A DNA stretch of 64,000 nt from Polaribacter marinus (GTDB lineage: Bacteria; Bacteroidota; Bacteroidia; Flavobacteriales; Flavobacteriaceae): the NCBI RefSeq assembly GCF_022662535.1, contig NZ_JAKQYM010000001.1, positions 248,001 to 312,000 of the forward strand, read 5' to 3'. The stretch's first letter is position 1. The number at the start of each line of letters is the position of its first letter. A model generated the notes under the pieces. The model had not been told where the DNA came from. It saw only the letters and a list, made by a program, of their open reading frames with translations, and searched no databases. The translations under genes and the position numbers were made by a program. This document shows, one piece after another, positions 39,175 to 48,714 of the stretch.

Positions 39175-40212
39175 ATGAAAGTGGTACTTTTCTGTATGAA
39201 CCCATACTCTTTTGGTATTTTAGAACCTATTATGAAAGTTTTAAAGCAAAGAAATTACCAATATGTATGGTTTGTTAGAGAAGAAGTTATTCAGAAGTTT
39301 CCTTTTAAAAATGAATATATAACTTCAAATATAAAAGAAGTTGTAGATTTTAAAAGTGATGCTCTTTTTGTTCCAGGGAATGAAGTACCACATTTTTTAA
39401 GAGGGGTAAAAGTTCAGGTTTTTCATGGTTTTGCAGGAGAGAAAAAAGGACATTTTAGAATTCGAAAGTACTTTGATTTATATTTAACTCAAGGACCTTA
39501 TTTTACAAGAAAATTCCTGCAATTAAAAAGTAAGTATAAAGATTTTGAAGTTATAGAAACTGGGTGGCCAAAACTTGATGTTTATGGCCAAACTCTACAT
39601 AAGTTTGACACAGATAAAAAAGATCTTTTAAATAAGTTTAATGTAGAAAAAATAATTCTCTTTGCTCCAACATTTTCACCATCACTTACATGCGCCCCTT
39701 TTTTAGAGAAGGAAATTGAACATTTAGCAATTCATAAAAATTATTTAATTATTATTAAATTCCATGATTTAATGTCAAGTGAATTCATAAAAAAATATAA
39801 GGATATTGCTGATAAAACTAGTAATATTTTATATGTAGATGAAAGAAATATTATAAAATATTTATTAATTTCTGATTTAATGATTTCTGATACATCATCT
39901 GTTGTATATGAGTTTTTATTGCTAAATAAACCCGTAATTACGTTTAAGACTCACTCTAAAGTTTTTAAATGGGACAATTCTTTAACTTACGAGAAATTAA
40001 CTGAGAAGGTAAAAATTAATTTAGAGCAAGACCCGTATAAGAAAGAGAGAAAAGAAATTTTTAACGAATACCATCCTTATAGTGATGGTAAATCTGCAGA
40101 AAGAATGGTAGATGCTACAGAAGATTATATTAAAAAACATGGAGTTCCAGAATCTAGAGAGCTTCCTTGGCTACGTAGGTATAAAATGAATAAAATGTTT
40201 GGAAAGCAATAA
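39175..40212 (+). CDS. CDP-glycerol glycerophosphotransferase family protein
   Basis: 345 residues, GT-B fold of the TagB/TagF/TarL superfamily. Key segments: VQVFHGFAGEKKGHF (first catalytic His), FDLYLTQGPYF, VIETGWPKLDVYG, IILFAPTFSPSL, IIKFHDLMSSE (second His), and LLISDLMISDTSSVVYEFLL binding the CDP group. Such enzymes polymerise or add glycerol-/ribitol-phosphate units. In a Gram-negative this implies phosphodiester-linked decoration of LPS or capsule. Its stop codon overlaps the tsaC-like start (TAATG). Confidence 0.85.
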   Translation: MKVVLFCMNPYSFGILEPIMKVLKQRNYQYVWFVREEVIQKFPFKNEYITSNIKEVVDFKSDALFVPGNEVPHFLRGVKVQVFHGFAGEKKGHFRIRKYFDLYLTQGPYFTRKFLQLKSKYKDFEVIETGWPKLDVYGQTLHKFDTDKKDLLNKFNVEKIILFAPTFSPSLTCAPFLEKEIEHLAIHKNYLIIIKFHDLMSSEFIKKYKDIADKTSNILYVDERNIIKYLLISDLMISDTSSVVYEFLLLNKPVITFKTHSKVFKWDNSLTYEKLTEKVKINLEQDPYKKERKEIFNEYHPYSDGKSAERMVDATEDYIKKHGVPESRELPWLRRYKMNKMFGKQ

Positions 40213-40766
40213 TGTTATCACAAATTTCAATTACACATCAATACCTCAAAGAAGGAAAAACTATTTTGTACCCAACAGATACTGTTTGGGGTTTGGGTTG
40301 CGATGCTACAAATTTTGATTCAGTATCTAAAATCTATCAACTTAAAAACAGGGAAGAAAGCAAGAGTTTAATTGTTCTAGTTAGTTCTTTAACAATGCTA
40401 AAAAAACATGTTTTTGTGTCTGATAAAGTGTTAGATATTTTAAAGAAAACAAAAAAACCAACGACTATCATATATAAAAACCCTAAAGGATTTGCAATAA
40501 ATACATTTGCAAAAGATAATACAATTGCAATAAGAATAGTTCAAGATGATTTTTGTAGAAAACTAATAAAGAGGTTTGGGAGACCTATTATTTCTACTTC
40601 TGCAAATGTTAGTGGAGCTATTACACCAAAATCATTTAAAGAAATTAGTCAACCAATTTTAGAAGGTGTAGATTATATAGTAGATTTGCACAAAAATAAA
40701 GTGAATACAAAATCATCAACTATTTTAAAAGTTGATGGAAATAATATTCAAGTTTTAAGAGCGTAG
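40212..40766 (+). CDS. L-threonylcarbamoyladenylate synthase (TsaC/Sua5/YrdC)
   Basis: 184 residues, YrdC fold. GKTILYPTDTVWGLGCDATN is the N-terminal substrate-binding motif, followed by LKNREESKSLIVLVSS and the C-terminal SANVSGAITPKSF. It makes the threonylcarbamoyl-AMP intermediate for t6A37 of tRNAs. It is single-domain (no Sua5 C-terminal domain). It overlaps the CDP-glycerol transferase gene by one base and precedes cca by 4 bases, linking two tRNA functions in one transcript. Confidence 0.93.
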   Translation: MLSQISITHQYLKEGKTILYPTDTVWGLGCDATNFDSVSKIYQLKNREESKSLIVLVSSLTMLKKHVFVSDKVLDILKKTKKPTTIIYKNPKGFAINTFAKDNTIAIRIVQDDFCRKLIKRFGRPIISTSANVSGAITPKSFKEISQPILEGVDYIVDLHKNKVNTKSSTILKVDGNNIQVLRA

Positions 40767-40770
40767 ATTC

Positions 40771-42192
40771 ATGCAAAAGCAATTCTTCAAAGAAGCAATT
40801 TCATCAGAAATTTTTAATGTTATATCAAAAGCATCTCAAGAGTTACAAATAGACAGTTATGTAATAGGTGGGTTTGTGAGAGATTTTTTCTTAGATAGAG
40901 GGAATGCAAAAGATATTGATGTTGTAGCTGTAGGAAATGGTATTGAGTTGGCACAAAAAGTAGCAGACCTGTTACCAAACAAACCTAAAGTACAAGTTTT
41001 TAAAAATTACGGAACAGCAATGTTGCGTTATCAAGATGTGGAAATTGAGTTTGTAGGTGCAAGAAAAGAGTCCTATACAGAAGAAAGTAGAAATCCTGAA
41101 GTTTCTATAGGAACCCTTCAAGATGATCAAAATAGAAGAGATTTTACAATTAATGCATTGGCATTAAGTTTAAATAAAAAGAATTTTGGAGAACTTTTAG
41201 ATCCATTTAACGGTGTAGAAGATCTAGATCATAAGATTATTAAAACACCTTTAGACCCAGATATAACCTATTCTGATGATCCTTTAAGGATGATGCGTGC
41301 AATTCGTTTTGCTACTCAATTAAATTTTAAAATTGAAGAAGTTTCTTTATCAGCAATTACAAAGAACTCAGATCGATTAAAAATTATTACAAGAGAAAGA
41401 ATTATTGATGAATTAAATAAAATACTTTCATCAACAAAACCGTCTACTGGTTTTTTATTGTTAGAAAAAACCAAACTATTACCTCAAATTTTACCCGAAT
41501 TAATTGCGTTAAAAGGAGTAGAAGAAGTAGAAGGTCAAAAGCATAAAGATAATTTTTACCATACCTTAGAAGTAGTAGATAATATTTCGGAAAATACAAA
41601 TGATGTTTGGTTGCGTTGGGCCGCTTTATTACATGATATTGGTAAAGCACCAACCAAAAAGTTCAGTAAAAAAGTTGGGTGGACTTTTCATGCACATGAA
41701 TTTGTGGGTTCTAAAATGGTTTACAAATTATTTAAAAGACTAAAAATGCCATTAAATAACAAAATGAAATTTGTTCAAAAGATGGTAATGTTAAGTTCTC
41801 GACCAATCGTTCTAGCAAGCGATGTTACAGATTCTGCAGTGAGACGTTTGGTTTTTGATGCTGGAGATGATATCAATTCCTTAATGACACTTTGTGAAGC
41901 AGATATTACAACTAAGAATCCAAAGAAATTTAATCGCTATCACAAGAATTTTGAGTTAGTAAGAGTTAAGATTAAAGAAGTAGAAGAGAGAGATAAAGTA
42001 CGGAATTTTCAACCTCCAGTTACTGGTGAGGAAATTATGAAAGCTTTTAAATTAAAACCTTGTAAAGAAATAGGTCAAATAAAAGAAGCAATAAAAGAAG
42101 CTATTTTGGATGGTAAAATACCTAATGAACACGAGGCCTCTTATCAATTTATGATTGAAAAAGGAAAAGATTTAGGTTTAAAATTAGCTTAA
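40771..42192 (+). CDS. cca: CCA-adding tRNA nucleotidyltransferase with HD domain
   Basis: 473 residues. Class II motif A YVIGGFVRDFFLDR and DIDVV carry the catalytic DxD; RRDFTINALAL is motif B and DPLRMMRAIRFATQL motif C/D. The second half carries an HD domain (ALLHDIGKAPTKKF). It adds or repairs the 3' CCA of tRNAs. It is the last gene of the + strand run and its end overlaps the convergent ABC exporter gene by 9 bases. Confidence 0.95.
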   Translation: MQKQFFKEAISSEIFNVISKASQELQIDSYVIGGFVRDFFLDRGNAKDIDVVAVGNGIELAQKVADLLPNKPKVQVFKNYGTAMLRYQDVEIEFVGARKESYTEESRNPEVSIGTLQDDQNRRDFTINALALSLNKKNFGELLDPFNGVEDLDHKIIKTPLDPDITYSDDPLRMMRAIRFATQLNFKIEEVSLSAITKNSDRLKIITRERIIDELNKILSSTKPSTGFLLLEKTKLLPQILPELIALKGVEEVEGQKHKDNFYHTLEVVDNISENTNDVWLRWAALLHDIGKAPTKKFSKKVGWTFHAHEFVGSKMVYKLFKRLKMPLNNKMKFVQKMVMLSSRPIVLASDVTDSAVRRLVFDAGDDINSLMTLCEADITTKNPKKFNRYHKNFELVRVKIKEVEERDKVRNFQPPVTGEEIMKAFKLKPCKEIGQIKEAIKEAILDGKIPNEHEASYQFMIEKGKDLGLKLA

Positions 42193-44013
42193 ACTTTGCA
42201 TTGTAACTAACTTAAAATACTCCCCTTTTTTAGTAAGTAACTCATCGTGTTTTCCTTGTTCTACAATTTTACCTTTTTTCATAACTACAATTTTATCTGC
42301 TTTTTGAATGGTAGATAATCTATGCGCAATAACTAAAGAAGTTCTGTTTTGCATCATTTTCTCTAATGCAGTTTGAACCAATTGTTCAGACTCTGTGTCT
42401 AAAGCCGAAGTAGCTTCATCTAAAATCATAATTGGCGGGTTCTTTAAAACGGCTCTAGCAATAGATAATCTTTGCTTTTGTCCACCAGAAAGTGTGTTTC
42501 CACTGTCACCAATGTTTGTATCGTATTTTTCTGGTAAATTTTGAATAAATTCATCGGCATTCGCAATTTTAGCAGCTTCTAAAATTGTTGCATCACTTGC
42601 ATTTTGAACTCCTAGTTTTATATTATCAGCAATACTATCGTTAAATAAAATAGAATCTTGAGATACGATTCCCATTAAGTCTCGTAAAGATTTTTTAGTT
42701 ACGTTTTTAATGTTGTTGTTGTCAATTAGAATTTCACCTTTATTAACATCATAAAAACGAGTAATTAAATTTGCTAATGTAGATTTACCACTACCTGATT
42801 GTCCAACCAAAGCAACAGTTTCACCTTTATTAATTGTCAAAGAGAAATCGTTTAAAACATACTCATCTTTATATTTAAAGGAAATGTTTTTAAATTCAAT
42901 TTTATTTAAAAAATTATCTTTTACAATTGCGTCTTCTTTGTCTTTAATACTGTTTTCAGTATTTAATACCGTCATAATTCTTTCTGCAGAAGCTTCTCCT
43001 TTTTGAATGTTGTAAAAGGTTGTTGTAATTAATTTAATAGGATTTAAAACGGTATAGAATAAAACAATATAACCCAAGAATTCATCAGGTTGTAAAGAAC
43101 TTGTGTTTGATAAAACTTCTGTTCCTCCATACCAAAGAATAGCAATGATGGTAGCCGAACCTAAAAATTCACTCATTGGAGATGCCAATGTTTGTCGGTG
43201 AATTACACTGGTCATTAATTGTTTAAATTGGTGTGTAGAATTATAGAATTTTTTTGCGATTACATTTTCTGCATTAAAACCTTTTATAATCCTTAAGCCT
43301 GTTAATGTTTCTTCTATAAAAGATAATAAATTTCCATTTTCTTTTTGAGCTTTAACAGATTTTGCTTTTAATTTTTTGCTAATTGATGAAATTATAAAAC
43401 CTGAAACAGGAAGTAAAACAAAAACAAACAGCGTTAGCTTTATACTCATAAAAAGCATTATAGAAATAGCAATAATAACTGTTAAAGGTTCTCTAACAAT
43501 TGTTTCTATAGAAGTTAAAATGGAATTTTGTACTTCTTGTACATCCGAAGTCATGCGAGCAATAATATCTCCTTTTCTTTTTTCTGAAAAATAGGAAATT
43601 GGTAATTCAACAATCTTGTCATATAATTTATCTCGTAAATCTTTTACAATTCCTGTTCTTAAAAAAGTAATTACATAAGAAGCTAAATATCTAAATAAGT
43701 TTTTTAGAAAAAATAACGTAATAGCTAATAAACAAATAAATATCAGTGTTTTAATATTACCTTCTGTCTCTATTTTATTAGATATAAAATGATAAAAACT
43801 ATCTTTTAAGTAAGAACCTATACTTGTAATTCCTTTATAAGTTGGTGTACTTGTAACTTTTTTGTCTGTACTAAAAAGAATTCCTAAAACAGGTATAAAG
43901 GCTAAAACAGATAGTACATTAAAAATTGCGTAAAGTATGTTAAATAGAAGATTTAGAACTGTAAATTTTCTGTATTTTTTCTCATATTTTAAAATGTCTT
44001 TAAAATACCCCAT
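42184..44013 (-). CDS. ABC exporter, MsbA-like half-transporter
   Basis: 609 residues: six membrane helices (1-~330) then one ABC domain. Walker A GQSGSGKSTLA, signature LSGGQKQRLSIARA, Walker B PIMILDEATSALD and H-loop IAHRLST are intact. The family homodimer flips lipid A-core, lipid-linked glycans or drugs. It begins at the stop of the phosphosugar mutase gene (1-base overlap), suggesting a link to surface glycolipid export. No single substrate can be assigned. Confidence 0.9.
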   Translation of the reverse strand: MGYFKDILKYEKKYRKFTVLNLLFNILYAIFNVLSVLAFIPVLGILFSTDKKVTSTPTYKGITSIGSYLKDSFYHFISNKIETEGNIKTLIFICLLAITLFFLKNLFRYLASYVITFLRTGIVKDLRDKLYDKIVELPISYFSEKRKGDIIARMTSDVQEVQNSILTSIETIVREPLTVIIAISIMLFMSIKLTLFVFVLLPVSGFIISSISKKLKAKSVKAQKENGNLLSFIEETLTGLRIIKGFNAENVIAKKFYNSTHQFKQLMTSVIHRQTLASPMSEFLGSATIIAILWYGGTEVLSNTSSLQPDEFLGYIVLFYTVLNPIKLITTTFYNIQKGEASAERIMTVLNTENSIKDKEDAIVKDNFLNKIEFKNISFKYKDEYVLNDFSLTINKGETVALVGQSGSGKSTLANLITRFYDVNKGEILIDNNNIKNVTKKSLRDLMGIVSQDSILFNDSIADNIKLGVQNASDATILEAAKIANADEFIQNLPEKYDTNIGDSGNTLSGGQKQRLSIARAVLKNPPIMILDEATSALDTESEQLVQTALEKMMQNRTSLVIAHRLSTIQKADKIVVMKKGKIVEQGKHDELLTKKGEYFKLVTMQSLS

Positions 44014-45728
44014 TAACTTAATTTCATTTCTTTAATAATTCGTTGAATCTTTGCGTCTAATTTTGCTTCAACTTTTGTGGCATTTTCTTTAGCATCTAAA
44101 GGAGAATTTACACTAAAATAAAATTTAATTTTTGGTTCTGTCCCACTTGGTCTTGCAGCAATTCTTGTTCCACTTTCTGTTTGATAAATTAAAACATTAG
44201 ATTTAGGTAAATCGATGTTGGTTACTTTACCAGTAATTAAATTTGTTCTAGTTGATGCTTTATAATCAGAAAGCGATTCTACTTTTTCTCCATCAATTTC
44301 AGATAATGGATTGTTACGCATTTCACTCAACATCTCTTTGATTTGCGTAGCGCCATTCATTCCTTTTTTAACAATAGCAATTAAATGCTCTTTATAGAAA
44401 TTATTTCTAATATAAATGTTTAGTAATTCTTCGTAGAAAGAACTTCCGTTTTGTTTTGCGTATGCGGCTACTTCGCAGGCTAAAAGCGTTGCTGTTACAG
44501 CATCTTTATCTCTAACAAAATCTCCCACCATATAACCAAAACTTTCTTCTCCTCCACCAATAAAGTCCATAGTTTCATGATCACGAATCATTTTTGCAAT
44601 CCATTTAAAACCAGTTAAGCCTACTTTTGTTTCTACATTGTAACTTCTTGCAACATCATTTACTAATTCTGAAGAAACAATGGTAGAACCCACAAACTGA
44701 TTTCCGTTAATCTTTCCTTCATTTTTCCATTTTTTTAGTAAAAATTCAGTCATAACAACCATAGTTTGGTTACCATTTAATAACTTCATATTTCCGTTGC
44801 TATCTCTAACAGCAACTCCTAATCTATCACAATCTGGATCTGTACCAATTACAATATCAGCACTTATTTTATTTGCTAAATCGGTAGCCATTTTTAGAGC
44901 TTCCGGCTCTTCTGGATTCGGTGATTTTACTGTAGGGAAATCGCCATTAGGTTTTCGTTGTTCTTCAACAAGGTGTACATCTGTATATCCTGCTTTTTGC
45001 AAAGCATCTGGAACAGACATTATAGATGTTCCATGTAAAGATGTAAAAACAATTTTTAAATTATTTCTTTCAATATCTGTTGCCAATTTACCATTTTCAA
45101 CAGCTCCATTAATAAAAACGGTATCTACTTCTTTTCCAATTTTTTCAATTAGATTTTCATTTGCATTGAAGTTGATTTCAGAGAAATCTAAACGATTAAC
45201 TTCATTAATAATCCCACTATCTTGAGGTGGAACAATTTGGCCTCCATCTGCCCAATACACTTTGTAGCCATTGTATTCTGGAGGATTGTGAGAAGCTGTT
45301 AAAACAATTCCTGCATCACAATCTAAATGGCGAACAGCAAAAGATAATTCTGGTGTAGGGCGTAAATCTTCAAATAAAAATACTTTGATATTATTTGCAG
45401 AAAAAACATCTGCTACAATTTTAGCAAATTTTTTACTATTATGTCTACAATCAAAGGCTATTACAACTTTTAGTTGTTCTTTTTTTACGTTTTCTAAAAG
45501 GTAATTAGATAAACCTTGAGTTGCTCTACCTAAGGTATATTTATTAATTCTATTAGTTCCAGCTCCCATAATTCCACGCATCCCACCTGTACCAAATTCC
45601 ATATTTTTATAGAATCTGTCTGCTAAATCAGAAGAATTACTGTTTATTAATTGTTGAATTTCTTTTTGTGTGTCAGCGTCAAAAGTACTAGAAAGCCACT
45701 GTTTTGCTTTGTCTAAAATTTCGCTCAT
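44013..45728 (-). CDS. Phosphoglucomutase/phosphomannomutase family enzyme
   Basis: 571 residues, alpha-D-phosphohexomutase family of the longer type. The active serine loop is VLTASHNPPEYNGYKVYW; the metal loop is IGTDPDCDRLGVAV; the sugar-binding loop GGGEESFGYM and the phosphate loop RPSGTEPKIKFYFS are all present. It interconverts hexose 1- and 6-phosphates (glucose, mannose or both) to feed sugar nucleotides for surface glycans. A minus-strand TATATTTG box lies at 45763-45770. The 3' end adjoins the ABC exporter. Confidence 0.93.
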   Translation of the reverse strand: MSEILDKAKQWLSSTFDADTQKEIQQLINSNSSDLADRFYKNMEFGTGGMRGIMGAGTNRINKYTLGRATQGLSNYLLENVKKEQLKVVIAFDCRHNSKKFAKIVADVFSANNIKVFLFEDLRPTPELSFAVRHLDCDAGIVLTASHNPPEYNGYKVYWADGGQIVPPQDSGIINEVNRLDFSEINFNANENLIEKIGKEVDTVFINGAVENGKLATDIERNNLKIVFTSLHGTSIMSVPDALQKAGYTDVHLVEEQRKPNGDFPTVKSPNPEEPEALKMATDLANKISADIVIGTDPDCDRLGVAVRDSNGNMKLLNGNQTMVVMTEFLLKKWKNEGKINGNQFVGSTIVSSELVNDVARSYNVETKVGLTGFKWIAKMIRDHETMDFIGGGEESFGYMVGDFVRDKDAVTATLLACEVAAYAKQNGSSFYEELLNIYIRNNFYKEHLIAIVKKGMNGATQIKEMLSEMRNNPLSEIDGEKVESLSDYKASTRTNLITGKVTNIDLPKSNVLIYQTESGTRIAARPSGTEPKIKFYFSVNSPLDAKENATKVEAKLDAKIQRIIKEMKLS

Positions 45729-45774
45729 TTCGATTGAAGATTTAAATTACTAAATTGTAATGCAAATATACTAT

Positions 45775-46731
45775 TTAGTAATTGAGTTTTTCTTTGATGG
45801 TATAGTGTTTTTCTTTATTGTTTGATTTTATGATGAGTTCACCTATAAAACCAGCTAAAAATAATATAGTTCCTAAAATCATTGATGTTAATGCAATATA
45901 AAACCAAGGATTGTCTGTAACCAAAATTGTTTTGATGCCTTTAAAAACATTGTAAAGTTTGTAGGCGCCAATGTAAAATGCAGATGTTGTTCCGAATAAA
46001 AACATTAAAGTTCCCCATAGACCAAAAAAGTGCATGGGTCTTTTGCCAAATTTAGATAAAAATGAAATGGTAATTAAGTCTAAAAAACCGTTTACAAAAC
46101 GTTCCATTCCAAATTTTGTAACACCGTATTTTCTAGCTTGATGTTGCACAATTTTTTCTCCAATTTTATTAAAACCTTCGTTTTTGGCTAAAACAGGAAT
46201 GTACCGGTGCATTTCTCCGCTAACTTTAACGGTTTTAATTACTTCGTTTTTGTAAGCTTTTAAGCCACAATTAAAATCATGTAATTGTAAACCTGAAGTT
46301 TTTCTTGCAGCAGCATTAAATAATTTAGAGGGAATGTTTTTTGTAATAACATTGTCATATCGTTTCTTTTTCCAACCAGAAATTAAATCGAAATTTTCGT
46401 TAATAATAAGATTGTATAATTCTGGTATTTCATCAGGATTGTCTTGTAAATCTGCGTCCATGGTAATAACAACATTTCCTTTTGCTAATTCAAAACCCGC
46501 ATCAAGAGCCTGAGATTTACCATAGTTTTTTTGAAACCGAATCCCTTTAACTTCGGTATTGTTTTCTGATAACTTTTCTATAACGCTCCAAGAAGTATCC
46601 GTACTACCATCATCAATAAAAATAATTTCATATAAATAACGATTGGATTGCATAACTTTTGCAATCCAATCGTGTAATTCTTGTAAAGATTCTTCTTCGT
46701 TAAGAAGTGGTATTACTACCGAAATATCCAT
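45775..46731 (-). CDS. Family 2 glycosyltransferase, polyprenyl-phosphate sugar synthase (GtrB/DPM1-like)
   Basis: 318 residues. GT-A domain with DISVVIPLLNEEESLQELHD, IIFIDDGSTDTSW and the DxD in VITMDADLQDNPDEI; a KFGMERFVNGFLD juxtamembrane motif; two C-terminal transmembrane segments (about 230-252 and 270-300). This layout transfers a sugar from a nucleotide to undecaprenyl phosphate, the donor for GT39-type enzymes such as that at 30948. The DUF4199 gene lies 77 bases upstream. Confidence 0.9.
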   Translation of the reverse strand: MDISVVIPLLNEEESLQELHDWIAKVMQSNRYLYEIIFIDDGSTDTSWSVIEKLSENNTEVKGIRFQKNYGKSQALDAGFELAKGNVVITMDADLQDNPDEIPELYNLIINENFDLISGWKKKRYDNVITKNIPSKLFNAAARKTSGLQLHDFNCGLKAYKNEVIKTVKVSGEMHRYIPVLAKNEGFNKIGEKIVQHQARKYGVTKFGMERFVNGFLDLITISFLSKFGKRPMHFFGLWGTLMFLFGTTSAFYIGAYKLYNVFKGIKTILVTDNPWFYIALTSMILGTILFLAGFIGELIIKSNNKEKHYTIKEKLNY

Positions 46732-46808
46732 TTAGTATTTTTTATAAGCTGTAAAGTTACAAAGTTTTTTAACTGAAACTTTCTTCATTACAAAACTTTT
46801 AGATTTTT

Positions 46809-47330
46809 TTAATAGTTTTCTTCTTCAGTTTTTTTCATGATTGCAGAAGAAATTGCTGATACGATAAAACCTCCAATAGCATAACTAATGATACCAATTG
46901 CAGCCATAATTCCTGGAGATTGAAATGATTTCCCCATTTGATTAGCAGCTTCAATTTGTTCTTCAGTCATTCCTTGGTCTAAATATTTTTGATTTTGAAT
47001 TTCCATTAATTGACTCATAAAATCAGGTTCAATAAAATTCATGAAGATGTAGTTGTAAATAACAACGATTAGTCCTGCTAAAACAGCAATTCCAACACCA
47101 ATTTTAACACCTTGTCCCCAAGACATAAAACCACCGTTAGCTTCTTTAAATTTTTTAGTACCAAAAATAATTAATCCAATAAATAAAGCTGCTGAAACTA
47201 ATGATGTAGACCAATGTGGATCTAAGTGATTACCTGTTGCAAACATTACAAGAGATAAAACAACACTTGCTACTCCTAATATTATTCCGTTGTTTACAAT
47301 AAAACTTTTACTATTTACTTGATTTTCCAT
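46809..47330 (-). CDS. DUF4199 membrane protein
   Basis: 173 residues with four hydrophobic segments: NNGIILGVASVVLSLVMFAT, SLVSAALFIGLIIFGTKKF, GVGIAVLAGLIVVIYNYIF and AIGIISYAIGGFIVSAIS. FKEANGGFMSWGQGVKIG is the typical DUF4199 core. Between the third and fourth segments lies a soluble stretch (EIQNQKYLDQGMTEEQIE). It is commonly upstream of a DPM-like glycosyltransferase in Bacteroidetes, as here. Function is unknown. Confidence 0.85.
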   Translation of the reverse strand: MENQVNSKSFIVNNGIILGVASVVLSLVMFATGNHLDPHWSTSLVSAALFIGLIIFGTKKFKEANGGFMSWGQGVKIGVGIAVLAGLIVVIYNYIFMNFIEPDFMSQLMEIQNQKYLDQGMTEEQIEAANQMGKSFQSPGIMAAIGIISYAIGGFIVSAISSAIMKKTEEENY

Positions 47331-47474
47331 TTGTGTTTTTAATTTAGTTAGTGATACAAATATATTGATTTCATTTAGATAGTTTCATTTTTTTAAAAAG
47401 TTAATAAACTATTCAAACAATTAATTAGTAATCAAAGTTTTATAAATGTTACAAAAAAATTAAGTTTTTTTTAA

Positions 47475-47504
47475 TTGATAAATTAAAAATCTATTGTAAA
47501 TTTG
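47475..47504 (+). promoter_or_regulatory. Promoter of the SRP RNA gene
   Basis: TTG (47475-47477), 19 bases, TAAATTTG (47497-47504): a full Bacteroidetes consensus. The predicted RNA 5' end at about 47509 lies 5 bases after the -7 box. Nothing else was recognised in the part of the gap before it (47331-47474). Confidence 0.75.
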
Positions 47505-47508
47505 CAGT

Positions 47509-47609
47509 GGCAAGTCCTACACAACTAGCTCCCTTTGAATCCTCCAGGGCGGGAACGCAGCAAAGGTATTAGGTTGTAGCAGTGTGATGTAGGTAGCTTG
47601 CCTTTTTTT
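47509..47609 (+). ncRNA. ffs: Signal recognition particle RNA (4.5S-like)
   Basis: About 94 bases plus a T-run. The ends pair (GGCAAG at 47509-47514 with CTTGCC at 47597-47602), and the apical domain holds the conserved SRP core: GCG-GGAA-CGC tetraloop hairpin followed by AGCAAAGG (about 47550-47566), flanked by CCTCCAGG. The following CCTTTTTTT (47601-47609) serves as terminator. It binds Ffh and, with FtsY (57800-58753), targets membrane proteins co-translationally. Confidence 0.92.
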
Positions 47610-47692
47610 ATGCACTAAAGTTTCGTTCTGAAAATCGGCATCTTTCATTTTAACTTTTTAACTTTACAACTTTTAAATCTTATAACTAATTT

Positions 47693-48496
47693 ATGTCTAA
47701 AGTTGTATTAATTACAGGAGCTTCTTCTGGAATAGGAAAATCTATTGCTACTTTTTTGTCTGAAAAAGGATACAAAGTGTACGGAACAAGTAGAAATCCT
47801 AAAAACATCGAAAATTTCTCTTTTAAATTGATTGCTTTAGATGTGTTAAAAATAGATACAATAAACGCTGCTATTGATCAAATTATTAAAGAAGAAGGTA
47901 GACTTGATATTTTAATTAATAATGCAGGAATGGGAATTACTGGTCCTATTGAAGACACACCAACTGATGAAATGCGTGCTGTTTTTAATACAAATCTTTT
48001 TGGTGCTATTGATGTAATGAAAGCTGCTTTACCACAAATGCGTAAGCAAAAATCGGGTACAATTATAAATGTAACTTCTATTGCGGGATATATGGGCTTA
48101 CCTTTTAGAGGTTTGTATTCTGCTACAAAAGGAGCTTTGGAAACCATATCAGAAGCAACAAGTATGGAGGTAAAACCATTTGGAATTAAAGTTTCTTGTG
48201 TTGCTCCGGGAGATTTTGCAACCAATATTGCTGCAGGAAGATATCATACCCCTGTTTTTGATGATTCTGCTTACAAAGAGAATTATCAATTAAATTTAAA
48301 TTTGATGGATACGCATGTAAGTGGCGGAATGAACCCGATAGAAATGGCAAAAGCTGTGCACAAAATAATAGAAACTAAAAATCCTAAAATGCATTATAAA
48401 GTTGGTGGGTTTTTAGAAAAATTTTCTATTGTTTTAAAACGAATTATGCCAGATAGAGTTTATGAAAAAATGTTAATGAATCATTATAAGTTATAA
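47693..48496 (+). CDS. Short-chain dehydrogenase/reductase
   Basis: 267 residues, classical SDR. Cofactor motif TGASSGIGKS, structural ILINNAGMG, catalytic Ser in INVTSIAGYMG, and YSATKGALE (Tyr-x3-Lys). The Asn of the tetrad is in NTNLFGAI. The last ~50 residues (KVGGFLEKFSIVLKRIMPDR) resemble the membrane-associated SDRs acting on lipids or retinol-like alcohols. The N-terminal Gly motif lacks a clear basic residue pair, so NAD versus NADP is open. Confidence 0.88.
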   Translation: MSKVVLITGASSGIGKSIATFLSEKGYKVYGTSRNPKNIENFSFKLIALDVLKIDTINAAIDQIIKEEGRLDILINNAGMGITGPIEDTPTDEMRAVFNTNLFGAIDVMKAALPQMRKQKSGTIINVTSIAGYMGLPFRGLYSATKGALETISEATSMEVKPFGIKVSCVAPGDFATNIAAGRYHTPVFDDSAYKENYQLNLNLMDTHVSGGMNPIEMAKAVHKIIETKNPKMHYKVGGFLEKFSIVLKRIMPDRVYEKMLMNHYKL

Positions 48497-48569
48497 GTTT
48501 TTACTGTTTATAAATGATGAAAAATAGTTTTATTTCATTTCTTAATTTTATAAACAAGTAACTATCTTT

Positions 48570-48651
48570 GCGTTAGGGATTGAAGCAATTGTTTGAACTC
48601 TTTTTTGTTTTTGACAAAAAAAGCGAGTGCGTAAAGCCCGCTCGAACGCCC
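48570..48651 (+). repeat. Dispersed REP-like element, copy 3
   Basis: GCGTTAGGGATTGAAGCAAT, CTCTTTTTTGTTTTTGAC, AAAAAAAGCGAG, TAAAGCCCG, then AACGCCC, the same block order as copies 1, 2, 4 and 5. The inner block here contains a complementary CGAGTGCG/CGCTCG pairing. It lies between the SDR gene and the transaldolase gene, most of a 218-base gap. Confidence 0.7.
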
Positions 48652-48714
48652 TAAACCCATTGAGTGTAATGGAGATGATAATTATTAAGAACAATTACAA
48701 CTAAATATATATAA

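Noticed and set aside
42184..42192. Nine-base convergent overlap of cca and the ABC exporter gene
   Set aside because: Both coding regions are complete and family-consistent; the overlap is short and ordinary for compact genomes.
44797..45225. 142-codon + strand frame antisense to the phosphohexomutase gene
   Set aside because: The mutase frame has all family motifs; this one has none and a biased composition.
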